A stretch of 64,000 nt of DNA, taken from JAVKFY01 sp040223615 (lineage in GTDB: Bacteria > Pseudomonadota > Alphaproteobacteria > GCA-2731375). The DNA lies in contig JAVKFY010000002.1 in NCBI GenBank assembly GCA_040223615.1, positions 6,924 to 70,923 of the forward strand, in the 5' to 3' direction. A program made the position numbers and the translations under genes. The notes beneath the pieces are model-generated. The model searched no databases. It was given only the letters and a program-made list of their open reading frames with translations, and was not told the DNA's origin. Shown here one piece after another: positions 51,699 to 63,389 of the stretch. Each line of letters opens with the position of its first letter. Within the stretch, counting starts at the first letter, position 1.

Positions 51699-51712
51699 CA
51701 GGTCGCGACCTG
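51699..51712. promoter_or_regulatory. Perfect 14-bp palindrome CAGGTCGCGACCTG
   Basis: It lies 34 bases before the RodZ-like start in a 185-base gap. The gap also holds an A+T-rich stretch, TGGTTAACAGATTAGTAATC (from 51641), which may be a promoter. A perfect palindrome with a CGCG centre could be a repressor site, but restriction-site-like chance palindromes of this length occur in GC-rich DNA. Confidence 0.35.
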
Positions 51713-51745
51713 GACGGCGGCCTGAATCGACAGAGAAGCGACGGC

Positions 51746-53095
51746 ATGCTTGACCGACGCCAATACAGAGATCGCAACGAACCCACTGTCGAGCCGCGGC
51801 TGACGGTGGTCGACGAACCGTCGCTCTTCGAAAACGCCCTGCCCAGTGTCGGCCGCGACCTGCGTCTGGCCCGCGAGGCCACCGGCGCCACCGTTGAAGA
51901 CATTGCCGCGCACCTGCGCATCCGCACCGACTACATCGTCGCGATCGAGGCCGAGGACTTCGACAAGCTGCCGGCGCCGGCCTATGTCAGCGGCTTCCTG
52001 CGCACCTACGCCAACTGTGTCGGACTCGACCCCGACCGGGTGATCGCCGCCTACAAGACCGAGCTGGCGCCGGGTTCGAGCAAGGCCGCGCTGGTCTTCC
52101 CGACGCCGCTCGACGAGCCGCGCCGGCCGCGCGGCCTGATCATGGTCGGTGCCTTCCTGGTGGCGCTGATGATCTACGGCGCCTGGAGCTACGTCCAGAC
52201 CCGCGACCGCCTGGCGCTCGACTACGTGCCGGCGCCGCCGGCCCGGTTGACGGCACTGATCGGTACCACGCCGGTGATCGAGGCGGTATCCGCGATCCGG
52301 CCGCAAGCCGCGCCGGTAAGCATCGTCACGCCGGAGCCGATGGGCGGGGCGCTGGCCGCCGCGGTCGATCAGGCGGCGATGGCCGACGACACCGCCGGTG
52401 CCTTCGACGCGTCGCTGGTATCGTTGGCCGAGGCCCGCCCGGCCGCGGCCGAGGAGGTCGACGCCGCGCCGACCCGTCCGGCCAACGAGCAGGCGATGCT
52501 GGCCTACCTGGCCCCGGTCACCGCCAGCCCGGAACGCCGCCTGCCGGAAACGCCCGTGGTGGCGCCGGTCGATGTTCAGGCCGAGATCGCCCCGGAAATC
52601 CCGGCGGACACGCCCGCGCCAACCCCGGTCGCCAACGCCGAGAACGACGACGAGGCGGCCCGGCCAGCCAATGACCTGCAAGTGGCGATGACCGCGCCGG
52701 CCGCCAGCCCGGTGCAGACCCCGCCGGCGCCGATCGCCGTCGCGGCGCCGGAACCGCCGACGGTGCCGCGTGTCGGCAGCGGCGGCTACGCGCCGCAGAC
52801 CTACGGCCTGGCCAATGCCAATGCCCGCGTGCAACTGCGCGCGCTGGCCGACTCCTGGGTCCAGGTCCAGGGTCCCGACAACGAGCTGCTGCTGACCCGC
52901 ATCCTGCGCTCCGGCGACACCTACCGCGCGCCGAACCGCCCGGACATCGTGATGATGACCGGCAATGCCGGCGCGCTGGAGGTCATCGTCGACGGCCGCC
53001 CGCTCGGCCCGCTGGGCGGCGAGGGCCAGGTCAGGCGCAACGTCCCGCTGGCCGCCGAACAACTCGTCGCGCTGGTCGCCAGCGTCGCCGACTGA
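51746..53095 (+). CDS. RodZ-like helix-turn-helix membrane protein (DUF4115)
   Basis: 449 residues. N-terminal helix-turn-helix (about 33-100; VGRDLRLAREATGATVEDIAAHL, YVSGFLRTYANCVGLDP), one membrane helix (about 133-152), a long disordered Pro/Ala-rich periplasmic stretch (about 155-355) and a C-terminal DUF4115 beta domain (about 358-440). This is the RodZ layout, which helps MreB shape the cell. The order rodZ-like, ispG, hisS matches E. coli yfgA-ispG-hisS. The periplasmic linker is much longer than usual and the conserved start of E. coli RodZ is absent, so shape control is only inferred. Confidence 0.82.
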   Translation: MLDRRQYRDRNEPTVEPRLTVVDEPSLFENALPSVGRDLRLAREATGATVEDIAAHLRIRTDYIVAIEAEDFDKLPAPAYVSGFLRTYANCVGLDPDRVIAAYKTELAPGSSKAALVFPTPLDEPRRPRGLIMVGAFLVALMIYGAWSYVQTRDRLALDYVPAPPARLTALIGTTPVIEAVSAIRPQAAPVSIVTPEPMGGALAAAVDQAAMADDTAGAFDASLVSLAEARPAAAEEVDAAPTRPANEQAMLAYLAPVTASPERRLPETPVVAPVDVQAEIAPEIPADTPAPTPVANAENDDEAARPANDLQVAMTAPAASPVQTPPAPIAVAAPEPPTVPRVGSGGYAPQTYGLANANARVQLRALADSWVQVQGPDNELLLTRILRSGDTYRAPNRPDIVMMTGNAGALEVIVDGRPLGPLGGEGQVRRNVPLAAEQLVALVASVAD

Positions 53096-53193
53096 GCCTC
53101 CCCGCCCCCGGGCTTGACAGCGGGCGGTATCCGTCCGACACGTCCGGTCATGTGCGAGCCTGAGGGTGCGCGCAAGCCTGGGAGCCCGACTGC

Positions 53194-54309
53194 ATGAGCG
53201 TGCGACCGTATCGCGACATTCACCGCCGCAAGAGCCGCCAGATCCACGTCGGGCGGGTGCCGGTCGGCGGCGACGCACCGATCACGGTGCAGACCATGAC
53301 CAACACCCTGACCAGCGATGCCGCGGCCACCATTGCCCAGGTGCAGGCCGCCGAGCGCGCCGGCGTCGACATCGTGCGCGTGTCCTGCCCGGACAAGGAG
53401 AGCACGGCGGCGCTGAAAGAGATCGTGCGCGCCGCCTCGGTGCCGATCGTCGCCGACATCCATTTCCACTACAAACGCGCCATCGAGGCGGCCGAGGCCG
53501 GCGCTGCCTGCCTGCGCATCAACCCCGGCAATATCGGCTCGATGGACCGGGTGCGCGAGGTGGTGAAGGCGGCCAAAGACCACGGCTGCTCGATGCGCAT
53601 CGGCGTCAACGCCGGCAGCTTGGAGCGCGAGCTGCTGGAGCGCTACGGCGAGCCGTGTCCGGAGGCGATGGTCGAGAGCGCGCTGAACCACGCCAAGGTG
53701 CTGGAAGACGCCGATTTCTTCGAGTTCAAGATCTCGGTCAAAGCGTCCGACGTGTTCCTGGCGGTGGCCGCCTACCAGGGCCTGGCCGAGGCCTGCGACT
53801 ATCCCCTGCACCTCGGCATCACCGAGGCCGGCGGCTTCCGCACCGGGTCGGTGAAGTCGTCGATCGGCATGGGCATGCTGCTGTGGTCGGGCATCGGCGA
53901 CACCATCCGCGTGTCGCTGTCGGCCGACCCGGTGGAAGAGGTCAAGGTCGGCTTCGACATCCTGAAGTCGCTCGGCTTGCGCCACCGCGGCGTCAACATC
54001 ATCTCCTGCCCGTCCTGCGCGCGTCAGGCCTTCCCGGTGATCAAGACCGTCGAGGTCCTTGAGGAGCGGTTGGCGCATATCACCACGCCGATGACGGTCT
54101 CGATCATCGGCTGCGTGGTGAACGGCCCGGGCGAGGCGCGCGAGACCGACATCGGGCTTACCGGTGGCGGCCAGGGCCATCACATGGTCTACCTCAACGG
54201 CATGACCGACCACCGCATTGACGACGCCGGCCTGGTCGAGCACATCGTCGAACTGGTCGAGGCCAAGGCGGCCGAGATCGACGCCCGCACCGCCGTCGCC
54301 GCCGAGTAG
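53194..54309 (+). CDS. ispG: 4-hydroxy-3-methylbut-2-enyl diphosphate synthase IspG
   Basis: 371 residues. The [4Fe-4S] ligands Cys272, Cys275 (CPSCAR), Cys307 (GCVVNGPGE) and the Glu314 ligand are visible. N-terminal RRKSRQIHVGRVPVGGDAPI and TMTNTLTSD are family signatures. IspG carries out the penultimate step of the MEP isoprenoid pathway. TTGACA at 53114 might be a -35 element for a local promoter, but no good -10 follows. Confidence 0.97.
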   Translation: MSVRPYRDIHRRKSRQIHVGRVPVGGDAPITVQTMTNTLTSDAAATIAQVQAAERAGVDIVRVSCPDKESTAALKEIVRAASVPIVADIHFHYKRAIEAAEAGAACLRINPGNIGSMDRVREVVKAAKDHGCSMRIGVNAGSLERELLERYGEPCPEAMVESALNHAKVLEDADFFEFKISVKASDVFLAVAAYQGLAEACDYPLHLGITEAGGFRTGSVKSSIGMGMLLWSGIGDTIRVSLSADPVEEVKVGFDILKSLGLRHRGVNIISCPSCARQAFPVIKTVEVLEERLAHITTPMTVSIIGCVVNGPGEARETDIGLTGGGQGHHMVYLNGMTDHRIDDAGLVEHIVELVEAKAAEIDARTAVAAE

Positions 54310-54318
54310 AATGCCGAG

Positions 54319-55566
54319 ATGAGCAACAAGCTGCAGCCGGTGCGCGGCACCCACGACCTCGTCGGCGCGGACTATCGCCGCCACCGCCACGTGATCGAGA
54401 CCGCTCGCGCGGTTGCCGCCCGTTACGGGATGGAAGGCGTCGACACGCCGATCTTCGAGTTCACGCCGGTCTTCGCGCGCACCATGGGCGAGGGTTCCGA
54501 CGTCGTGCGCAAGGAGATGTACACCTTCGCCGACCGCGGCGGCGAGGAGCTGACCCTGCGCCCGGAATTCACCGCCGGCATCTGCCGCGCCGTGATCTCC
54601 GGCGGCATGCAGCAGAACCTTCCGGTGAAGTTCTTCGCGCACGGCCCGGCCTTTCGCTACGAGCGGCCGCAGAAGGGCCGCCAGCGCCAGTTCCACCAGA
54701 TCGACGCCGAGATCATCGGCGTCGCCGAACCGCAGGCCGACATCGAGATCATCGCGCTCGGCGCCGACATCCTGCGCGAGCTCGGCGTGCTGGACAGTTG
54801 CACGCTGGAAATCAACACCCTGGGCGACCCGGAAAGCCGCGCCGCCTACCGCGAGGCCCTGGTGACCTACTTCGCCGGCCACAAGGACAAGCTGTCGGCG
54901 GACAGCGTCGACCGGCTGCAGCGCAATCCGCTGCGCATTCTCGATTCGAAAGACCAGGGCGACCGCGCGTTGATCCCCGACGCGCCGCGGATGGCAGATT
55001 TCCTGAACGACCACAGCCGCGATTTCTTCACCGCGGTGAAGGACGGCCTGTCGGCACTCGGCGTCGCCTTCAACGTCAACGAGCGGCTGGTGCGCGGCCT
55101 GGACTACTACACCCACACCGCCTTCGAGTTCGTCACCGACGCGCTGGGCGCGCAGGGCGCGGTGATCGCCGGCGGCCGCTACGACGGCCTGATCGAGACG
55201 CTGGGCGGTCCGCCGACGCCCGGCATCGGCTGGGCCGGCGGCATCGAGCGGCTGGCGATGCTGGCGCAGACCGCGCCTGACCCGGTCCGGCCCGTTGCCA
55301 TCGTGCCGATCGGCGCCGAGGCGGAGACCATCGCGCTGCCGCTGGCGCACCGTTTGCGCCGGGCTGGCTTCGTGGTCGAGCACACCTATCGCGGCAATGT
55401 CGGTCGCCGCATGAAGCGCGCGGATCGCGTCAACGCCCGCGTCGCGCTGCTGATCGGCGAGGACGAACTGGCCCAGCAGGTCGCGACGTTGCGCGACCTG
55501 GACGGCGGCGACCAGCGCACCGTGCCCCTGGCCGAGCTGGAAGTCGCGCTCGCTCAGTACCGTTAG
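54319..55566 (+). CDS. hisS: Histidyl-tRNA synthetase
   Basis: 415 residues. Class II synthetase motifs: motif 2 FRYERPQKGRQRQFHQIDAE (about 112-131), the HisA box LVRGLDYYTHTAFEF, and the motif 3 region GIGWAGGIERLAM. A C-terminal anticodon-binding domain follows (about 320-415). It is ten bases after ispG and twelve bases before prfA, a conserved operon. Confidence 0.97.
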   Translation: MSNKLQPVRGTHDLVGADYRRHRHVIETARAVAARYGMEGVDTPIFEFTPVFARTMGEGSDVVRKEMYTFADRGGEELTLRPEFTAGICRAVISGGMQQNLPVKFFAHGPAFRYERPQKGRQRQFHQIDAEIIGVAEPQADIEIIALGADILRELGVLDSCTLEINTLGDPESRAAYREALVTYFAGHKDKLSADSVDRLQRNPLRILDSKDQGDRALIPDAPRMADFLNDHSRDFFTAVKDGLSALGVAFNVNERLVRGLDYYTHTAFEFVTDALGAQGAVIAGGRYDGLIETLGGPPTPGIGWAGGIERLAMLAQTAPDPVRPVAIVPIGAEAETIALPLAHRLRRAGFVVEHTYRGNVGRRMKRADRVNARVALLIGEDELAQQVATLRDLDGGDQRTVPLAELEVALAQYR

Positions 55567-55577
55567 GGCGACCGTCG

Positions 55578-56650
<1,073 letters not shown>

Positions 56651-56654
<4 letters not shown>

Positions 56655-57553
56655 GCCTCGGCGAGACGCTCGATACCGCCGTCTCCCGGCTCACCGAGGC
56701 CGGCGTGCCGGATGCGCGGCTCGATGCCGAGCTGCTGCTGGCGCACGTACTGGGCGACGAGCGCTGGCGTCTGCGGTTTCGCCGCGACGAGCCGATGTCG
56801 GCCGATCGGCGGGAACGGTTCGACGCGTTGATCGACGGCCGCGCCGCGCGCCGGCCGGTCTCGCGCCTCCTCGGCGCCCGCGAGTTCTGGAGCCTGGACT
56901 TCGCGGTCGACGACGCCGTGCTCGACCCGCGCCCGGATTCGGAAGTTCTGGTCCAGGCCGCGCTGGCCGCGATCGGCGACCACCAGGCAGCGCTGCGCAT
57001 CGTCGACCTCGGCGTCGGGTCGGGTTGCCTGCTGCTGGCGTTGCTGAGCGAACTGCCGAACGCGACCGGCCTCGGCATCGACCGCTCTAGCGCCGCAACT
57101 CGGACCGCGCGGGCCAACGCGGCAGCTCTGGGATTGTCGCACCGGGCCAGCTTCGTGGTTGGCGACTGGGGCGCGGCGCTGACCCCTGGCGGCTTTGACC
57201 TTGCGGTAACCAATCCGCCCTACATTGCCGGCGACGAATTCACCGGCCTGATGCCGGAGGTGGCGCGGGGCGATCCGCGCCTGGCGCTGGATGGCGGCGC
57301 CGATGGCCTGGAAGCCTATCGTGCCCTGGCGCCACAGCTTGTCCGCCTGTTGCGCGCGCAGGGCAGCGTCGTGGTCGAGCACGGCACCGGCCAGTCGGAC
57401 GCGGTTAGGCGTTTGCTCGACCTGGCGGGGCTTGATGTCGCCGAACCGGTCCACGATCTGGCCGGTCACAAGCGTTGCCTGGTGGCAACGCCGCGATGCA
57501 GAGATGCAATAGATGGCAAGATTACGCTTGGAATGCGGCCCCAGGCCGGCTAG
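56651..57553 (+). CDS. prmC: Peptide chain release factor N5-glutamine methyltransferase PrmC
   Basis: 300 residues. An N-terminal helical domain (about 1-75) precedes the methyltransferase fold with VDLGVGSGCLLLALLSELP (motif I, about 118-136) and the catalytic NPPY at 188-191 (VTNPPYIAG). The C-terminal GHKRCLVA is slightly altered from the usual G-x-x-R end. PrmC methylates the glutamine of the release-factor GGQ motif. Starts in the prfA stop. Confidence 0.96.
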
Positions 57554-57734
57554 TTTCGCACTGCATCACAGCAGGATGTTTCCGGGTTTCTCGCCCTCGC
57601 GACGCGTCAAGTCGCTTGCGCACCCGTTGTTCCTGCGCCGCTGAATGATCGAGGAACTTCAGTCGGGCGGGGTGGTGCATGTCTGACAGATACGATTCTG
57701 ACAGCAGGTCTAAACAACACAAAAGCGAGTTGGC

Positions 57735-58253
57735 ATGAGACAAGGGTCAGCGCCCAAAAGAGGTCGCGGTCGGTCCGGCGGTGGTGGTGGACGAAGGGGG
57801 TATGTGAACGCCGCCAATCGCTCCTACGACAGCAATGGGCCGGACGTGAAGGTTCGCGGCACCGCCGCGCACATCTACGACAAGTACCAGGCTTTGGCGC
57901 GCGATGCGTCGTCGTCTGGCGACCGCATTGCGGCCGAGAACTATCTGCAGCACGCCGAGCACTATTTTCGCCTGATGGCGGCGCATGCGGCGGCGCAACA
58001 GTTGCAGCAACAGCAGCAGCAGCCGAATGGGCAGCAGCCTGGCAACGGGCAGCAGTCGCGGGCTAACGGCCAGGCTTCCGATCACGTCGCCGACGGCGAC
58101 GGCGAGCAAATCGCTGCCGGCGGCGGCAACAACGGCCGTCGTTCCAGGCAGCGTGACGAAGACGACACCACCGCCACGGCCGACAACGACACCGCCAGCA
58201 GCGAAGAGAGCGCGGCGGAAAACGACGAAAAGACCGAGGAAGTGACCGCGTAG
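57735..58253 (+). CDS. DUF4167 protein
   Basis: 172 residues. A basic Gly/Arg-rich N-terminus (GRGRSGGGGGRRGYVN) and the conserved VRGTAAHIYDKYQALARDAS...AENYLQHAEHYFRLM block (about 41-79) identify DUF4167. The rest is a Gln-rich and acidic low-complexity tail. The family is typically encoded between prmC and clpB in alphaproteobacteria and resembles RNA-binding proteins at its N-terminus; function unknown. In the 181-base gap before it TCTGACAG occurs twice (from 57683 and 57698), a possible regulator site. Confidence 0.9.
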   Translation: MRQGSAPKRGRGRSGGGGGRRGYVNAANRSYDSNGPDVKVRGTAAHIYDKYQALARDASSSGDRIAAENYLQHAEHYFRLMAAHAAAQQLQQQQQQPNGQQPGNGQQSRANGQASDHVADGDGEQIAAGGGNNGRRSRQRDEDDTTATADNDTASSEESAAENDEKTEEVTA

Positions 58254-58262
58254 GCTGTCCGG

Positions 58263-59018
58263 CTAGGCGACCAGCGCGTCGCCGACCCTGACCTCGCCGC
58301 CGGTCGTGATCGCCGCGTAGACACCCATGTCGACGTGGCCGAAGGCGCTGTTCAACAGTCGCGGCAGGTTCATGTCGCGCGCGCCGCTGGCCGGGTCGAC
58401 GTTGACCGCGGCGCAGCGCTCGATCCGCGCCACCACCTTCGCCTTTACCTGATCGCCGAGTGCGATTTCCTGGCCGAGCCAGCCGAATTCGGCCCATGCC
58501 GGCAACCCGTCGAGATACAGGTTGCCGCGAAACCGCATCGGATCGACGTCGGTGCCGGCCACGCGCGACAGTTCCGCCACGCTGGCCCGGTTGATCAGCG
58601 AGACCAGCGGCTGCGGCACGTCGGCGAAGTGGTGTCCGGGCGCGCTGACGATGCGCACCGGCCCGCGGATCTCGTCTTTCAGGTAGGCGTCGAGGAACTG
58701 CTCGATCAGCTTGCGTCCGACCGGCTGGTCCAGCCGGCCACGCGACACCTGCCGCCCGTCGCGCTCGATCACCAGCGTCGCGTCGTCGTCCTCCAGCCGC
58801 GTGCTCAGCGTCGCCAGGCGCTCGTTCTCCATCAATTGCAGGAACTTGCGCTTCGACATCGGCTGCGGAGCGGCGGGATCGAAATCTGTACTGCCATGGG
58901 CCACGGCGAAGGCCCGGTCCAGCGCCAGCGTGCCGCCGGCGGCGACCGCCGCGACGTCCAGCGGTTCCGGGCTCAATCCCTTCACCGGGTAGCGGTAGAT
59001 CGCGTCGATAACGGCCAT
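58263..59018 (-). CDS. MOSC-domain protein (YcbX/MARC-like)
   Basis: 251 residues. The N-terminal beta-barrel domain (MAVIDAIYRYPVKGLSPEPL) and the C-terminal MOSC domain (RCAAVNVDPASGARDMN, with the conserved Cys that binds molybdenum cofactor in relatives, and FGHVDMGVYA) give the YcbX/MARC layout. Such enzymes reduce N-hydroxylated compounds with the molybdenum cofactor. It lies between DUF4167 and clpB on the opposite strand. The ATG at 59018 gives the family N-terminus; longer starts up to 59048 add nothing conserved. Confidence 0.88.
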   Translation of the reverse strand: MAVIDAIYRYPVKGLSPEPLDVAAVAAGGTLALDRAFAVAHGSTDFDPAAPQPMSKRKFLQLMENERLATLSTRLEDDDATLVIERDGRQVSRGRLDQPVGRKLIEQFLDAYLKDEIRGPVRIVSAPGHHFADVPQPLVSLINRASVAELSRVAGTDVDPMRFRGNLYLDGLPAWAEFGWLGQEIALGDQVKAKVVARIERCAAVNVDPASGARDMNLPRLLNSAFGHVDMGVYAAITTGGEVRVGDALVA

Positions 59019-59051
59019 GACGGGAACCTGTGAGGAAGCGCGTCGCACGCT

Positions 59052-59082
59052 CTTGTGTGGCTTTCGCGCAACATTATCTATG
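59052..59082 (+). promoter_or_regulatory. Probable heat-shock (sigma-32) promoter of clpB
   Basis: CTTG (59052-59055), 17 bases, then ATTATCTATG (59073-59082). This fits the alphaproteobacterial sigma-32 pattern CTTG-N16-18-CYTATNTNNG with one mismatch (the first C is A). It is 124 bases before the clpB start. The leader then contains a hairpin, CCTCGC-TCAG-GCGAGG (around 59091-59106). The placement upstream of a heat-shock disaggregase supports the call. Confidence 0.65.
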
Positions 59083-59205
59083 GATCAGCCCCTCGCTCAG
59101 GCGAGGAGGGGCGTCGTTTGCCTCGCGTTAGTAGAGGCTTGAACATAGGCGTTGCAAGAGGTGACGACGGTGCCTCGGCAAGCGTGCTGAATAAGGGGTT
59201 CGTCG

Positions 59206-61797
<2,592 letters not shown>

Positions 61798-61815
61798 ACG
61801 GCGCTTCGCGTCGCC

Positions 61816-61885
61816 TCCCCCCGCCTCACCGCGCCCTCGTTCCCTCTCCGCCCTTCAGGGGGGAGAGGGGCAGGGTGAGGGGGGC
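61816..61885. repeat. Extragenic palindromic repeat, copy B
   Basis: Outer arms CCGCCTCACC and GGGTGAGGGG-like, inner hairpin CCCTCTCC (61842-61849) and GGAGAGGG (61862-61869). The core around CCCTCTCCGCCCTTCAGGGG differs from copy A (32396-32507) by one substitution and one added G. It lies just downstream of clpB. Confidence 0.8.
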
Positions 61886-61917
61886 GTCGATGCCGGGATG
61901 GACGTCGCTCTGACGGC

Positions 61918-61946
61918 AAAGGGCGCGGCCTCGGCCGCGCCCTTTT
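61918..61946. terminator. Bidirectional Rho-independent terminator between clpB and the M23 gene
   Basis: AAAGGGCGCGGCC-TC-GGCCGCGCCCTTTT: a perfect 10-bp stem flanked by A3 on the left and T4 on the right. It sits 121 bases after the clpB stop and 22 bases from the stop of the convergent M23 gene, so it can end transcripts from both sides. Confidence 0.85.
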
Positions 61947-61967
61947 CGTCGGTATCGTTGACGGTGC

Positions 61968-63389
61968 CTACTGCGTCGACTTCTGCGCCACCTGGGTCGC
62001 CAGCGGCTGCTGCTGGATGTGGCTGTCCAGTGCCACGCGCATGCCCTGGAACTGCGCCAGTTCCTTGCCCTTCAGCGTCCGCCCGGTCGGCAGCTTCAGC
62101 CCCAGCGGGTTGATCTGCTTGCCGCCGGAGTGCACCTCGTAGTGCAGGTGCGGCCCGGTCGACCGGCCGGTGGTGCCGACATAGCCGATGATCTGGCCCT
62201 GGTGCACGCGCTTGCCCTTGCCGACGCCGCGCGCGAATTTCGACATGTGCGCGTAGGCGGTCTTGTACTCGCCGTTGTGGCGGATGCGGATATACTTGCC
62301 GTAGCCGCCCTTGCGCCCGGCATATTCGATGGTGCCCTTGCCGGCCGCCATGATCGGCGTGCCCGACGGCGCCGCGAAGTCGATGCCGGTATGCTTGCGC
62401 GAATAGCCGAGGATCGGGTGCTTGCGCATGCCGAAGCGCGACGACAGCCGCGCCCCGTCGATCGGCGTGCGCATCAGCGCCTTGCGGACGCTTTCGCCCT
62501 TGGCGTTGTAGTAGTCGACCTCGCCATCCGCGGTCTCGAAGCGATAGAGCGGCAGCGACTTGCCGCCGACCTGCAGGCGCGCGAACTGGATCGGGCCCTG
62601 CTTCACGATCTTGCCGGTCTCGTCGGCTAGGCCCTCGTAGTAGAGCTCGAAATCGTCGCCCGGTTGGATGTCGCGCTGGAAGTCGATGTCGAAGCTGTAG
62701 AGGCGGATCAGCTCGATCACCACCTTGTCCGGCACCAGCGCCCGCGTCGCCGCCAGGTACAAGCTGTCGTCGATCCGGCCCGCGGCGCGCTGCGGCCGGG
62801 CCTCCAGCTCGCGGGCGATCTCCTGCGCGCTGAACCCATCATCGTCGCCCCGGCTGGCGACCACGCGGCGGTCGACGTCGGCGGCGAGCTCGACATTTGC
62901 CAGCATTGGTTCGGCCTCGACGCCGGCATCGTTGAACACCAGCGTGATTTCCTGGCCGGGACGCAGCCGGCGCGGATCGTAGTGTTGCTTCAGCGCCTGG
63001 ATCGCGTTGTGCGCGTCGCCGCGCTGGGCGCCGGCGCGCAGCAACAGGTCCATCAGCGTGTCGCCGCGGGCCACGGCCATGGTGCGCTCGATGCGCGGCG
63101 GCGCCAGCGCCGCGGCCAGCGCCTGCGGGTCGATCGGGTCGCTGAACTCCGGCACCGCCAGCTTTGCCAGCTGCACCGGTACCGGCGCCGTCGTGCTCGC
63201 GGTCTCGGCGACCTGCGCGGTCTGAGCCATGCCCTGCAGGCTGGCCAGCCATTGTCCGGCGGTCGCGGTGGCGACGGGGCCGAAAGTGAAGCCTGCCGCG
63301 GTCAGCGCCGCGCCGCAGGCAGCGCCGATCAGGAGCGCTCGATGGTCGAATCGTTTATGGCTGCTCGATGACGTAATCGGCCTGTCCAC
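61968..63389 (-). CDS. Membrane-anchored M23 endopeptidase (peptidoglycan hydrolase)
   Basis: 473 residues. An N-terminal membrane helix (about 17-42) keeps the protein at the inner membrane. Residues about 98-152 resemble a LysM/OapA-like binding domain (ARGDTLMDLLLRAG...LRPGQEITLVF). The M23 domain (about 320-425) has zinc ligands His333 and Asp337 (KHTGIDF) and His416 (HLHYEV), with His414 and His381 as catalytic candidates. M23 enzymes cut peptidoglycan cross-links for growth or division. The start is a GTG at 63389; no ATG fits before the membrane helix. The tail is Gln-rich. Confidence 0.92.
   Translation of the reverse strand: MDRPITSSSSHKRFDHRALLIGAACGAALTAAGFTFGPVATATAGQWLASLQGMAQTAQVAETASTTAPVPVQLAKLAVPEFSDPIDPQALAAALAPPRIERTMAVARGDTLMDLLLRAGAQRGDAHNAIQALKQHYDPRRLRPGQEITLVFNDAGVEAEPMLANVELAADVDRRVVASRGDDDGFSAQEIARELEARPQRAAGRIDDSLYLAATRALVPDKVVIELIRLYSFDIDFQRDIQPGDDFELYYEGLADETGKIVKQGPIQFARLQVGGKSLPLYRFETADGEVDYYNAKGESVRKALMRTPIDGARLSSRFGMRKHPILGYSRKHTGIDFAAPSGTPIMAAGKGTIEYAGRKGGYGKYIRIRHNGEYKTAYAHMSKFARGVGKGKRVHQGQIIGYVGTTGRSTGPHLHYEVHSGGKQINPLGLKLPTGRTLKGKELAQFQGMRVALDSHIQQQPLATQVAQKSTQ

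Noticed and set aside
53114..53119. TTGACA as a -35 element for ispG
   Set aside because: No acceptable -10 hexamer lies 16-18 bases downstream; noted only in the ispG entry.
52921..55383. Open frame of 820 codons opposite rodZ-like, ispG and hisS
   Set aside because: Same antisense artefact; the sense-strand genes are unambiguous and conserved.
57985..58060. CAG/CAA repeat tract as a repeat element
   Set aside because: It is the Gln-rich low-complexity part of the DUF4167 protein and is explained by coding.
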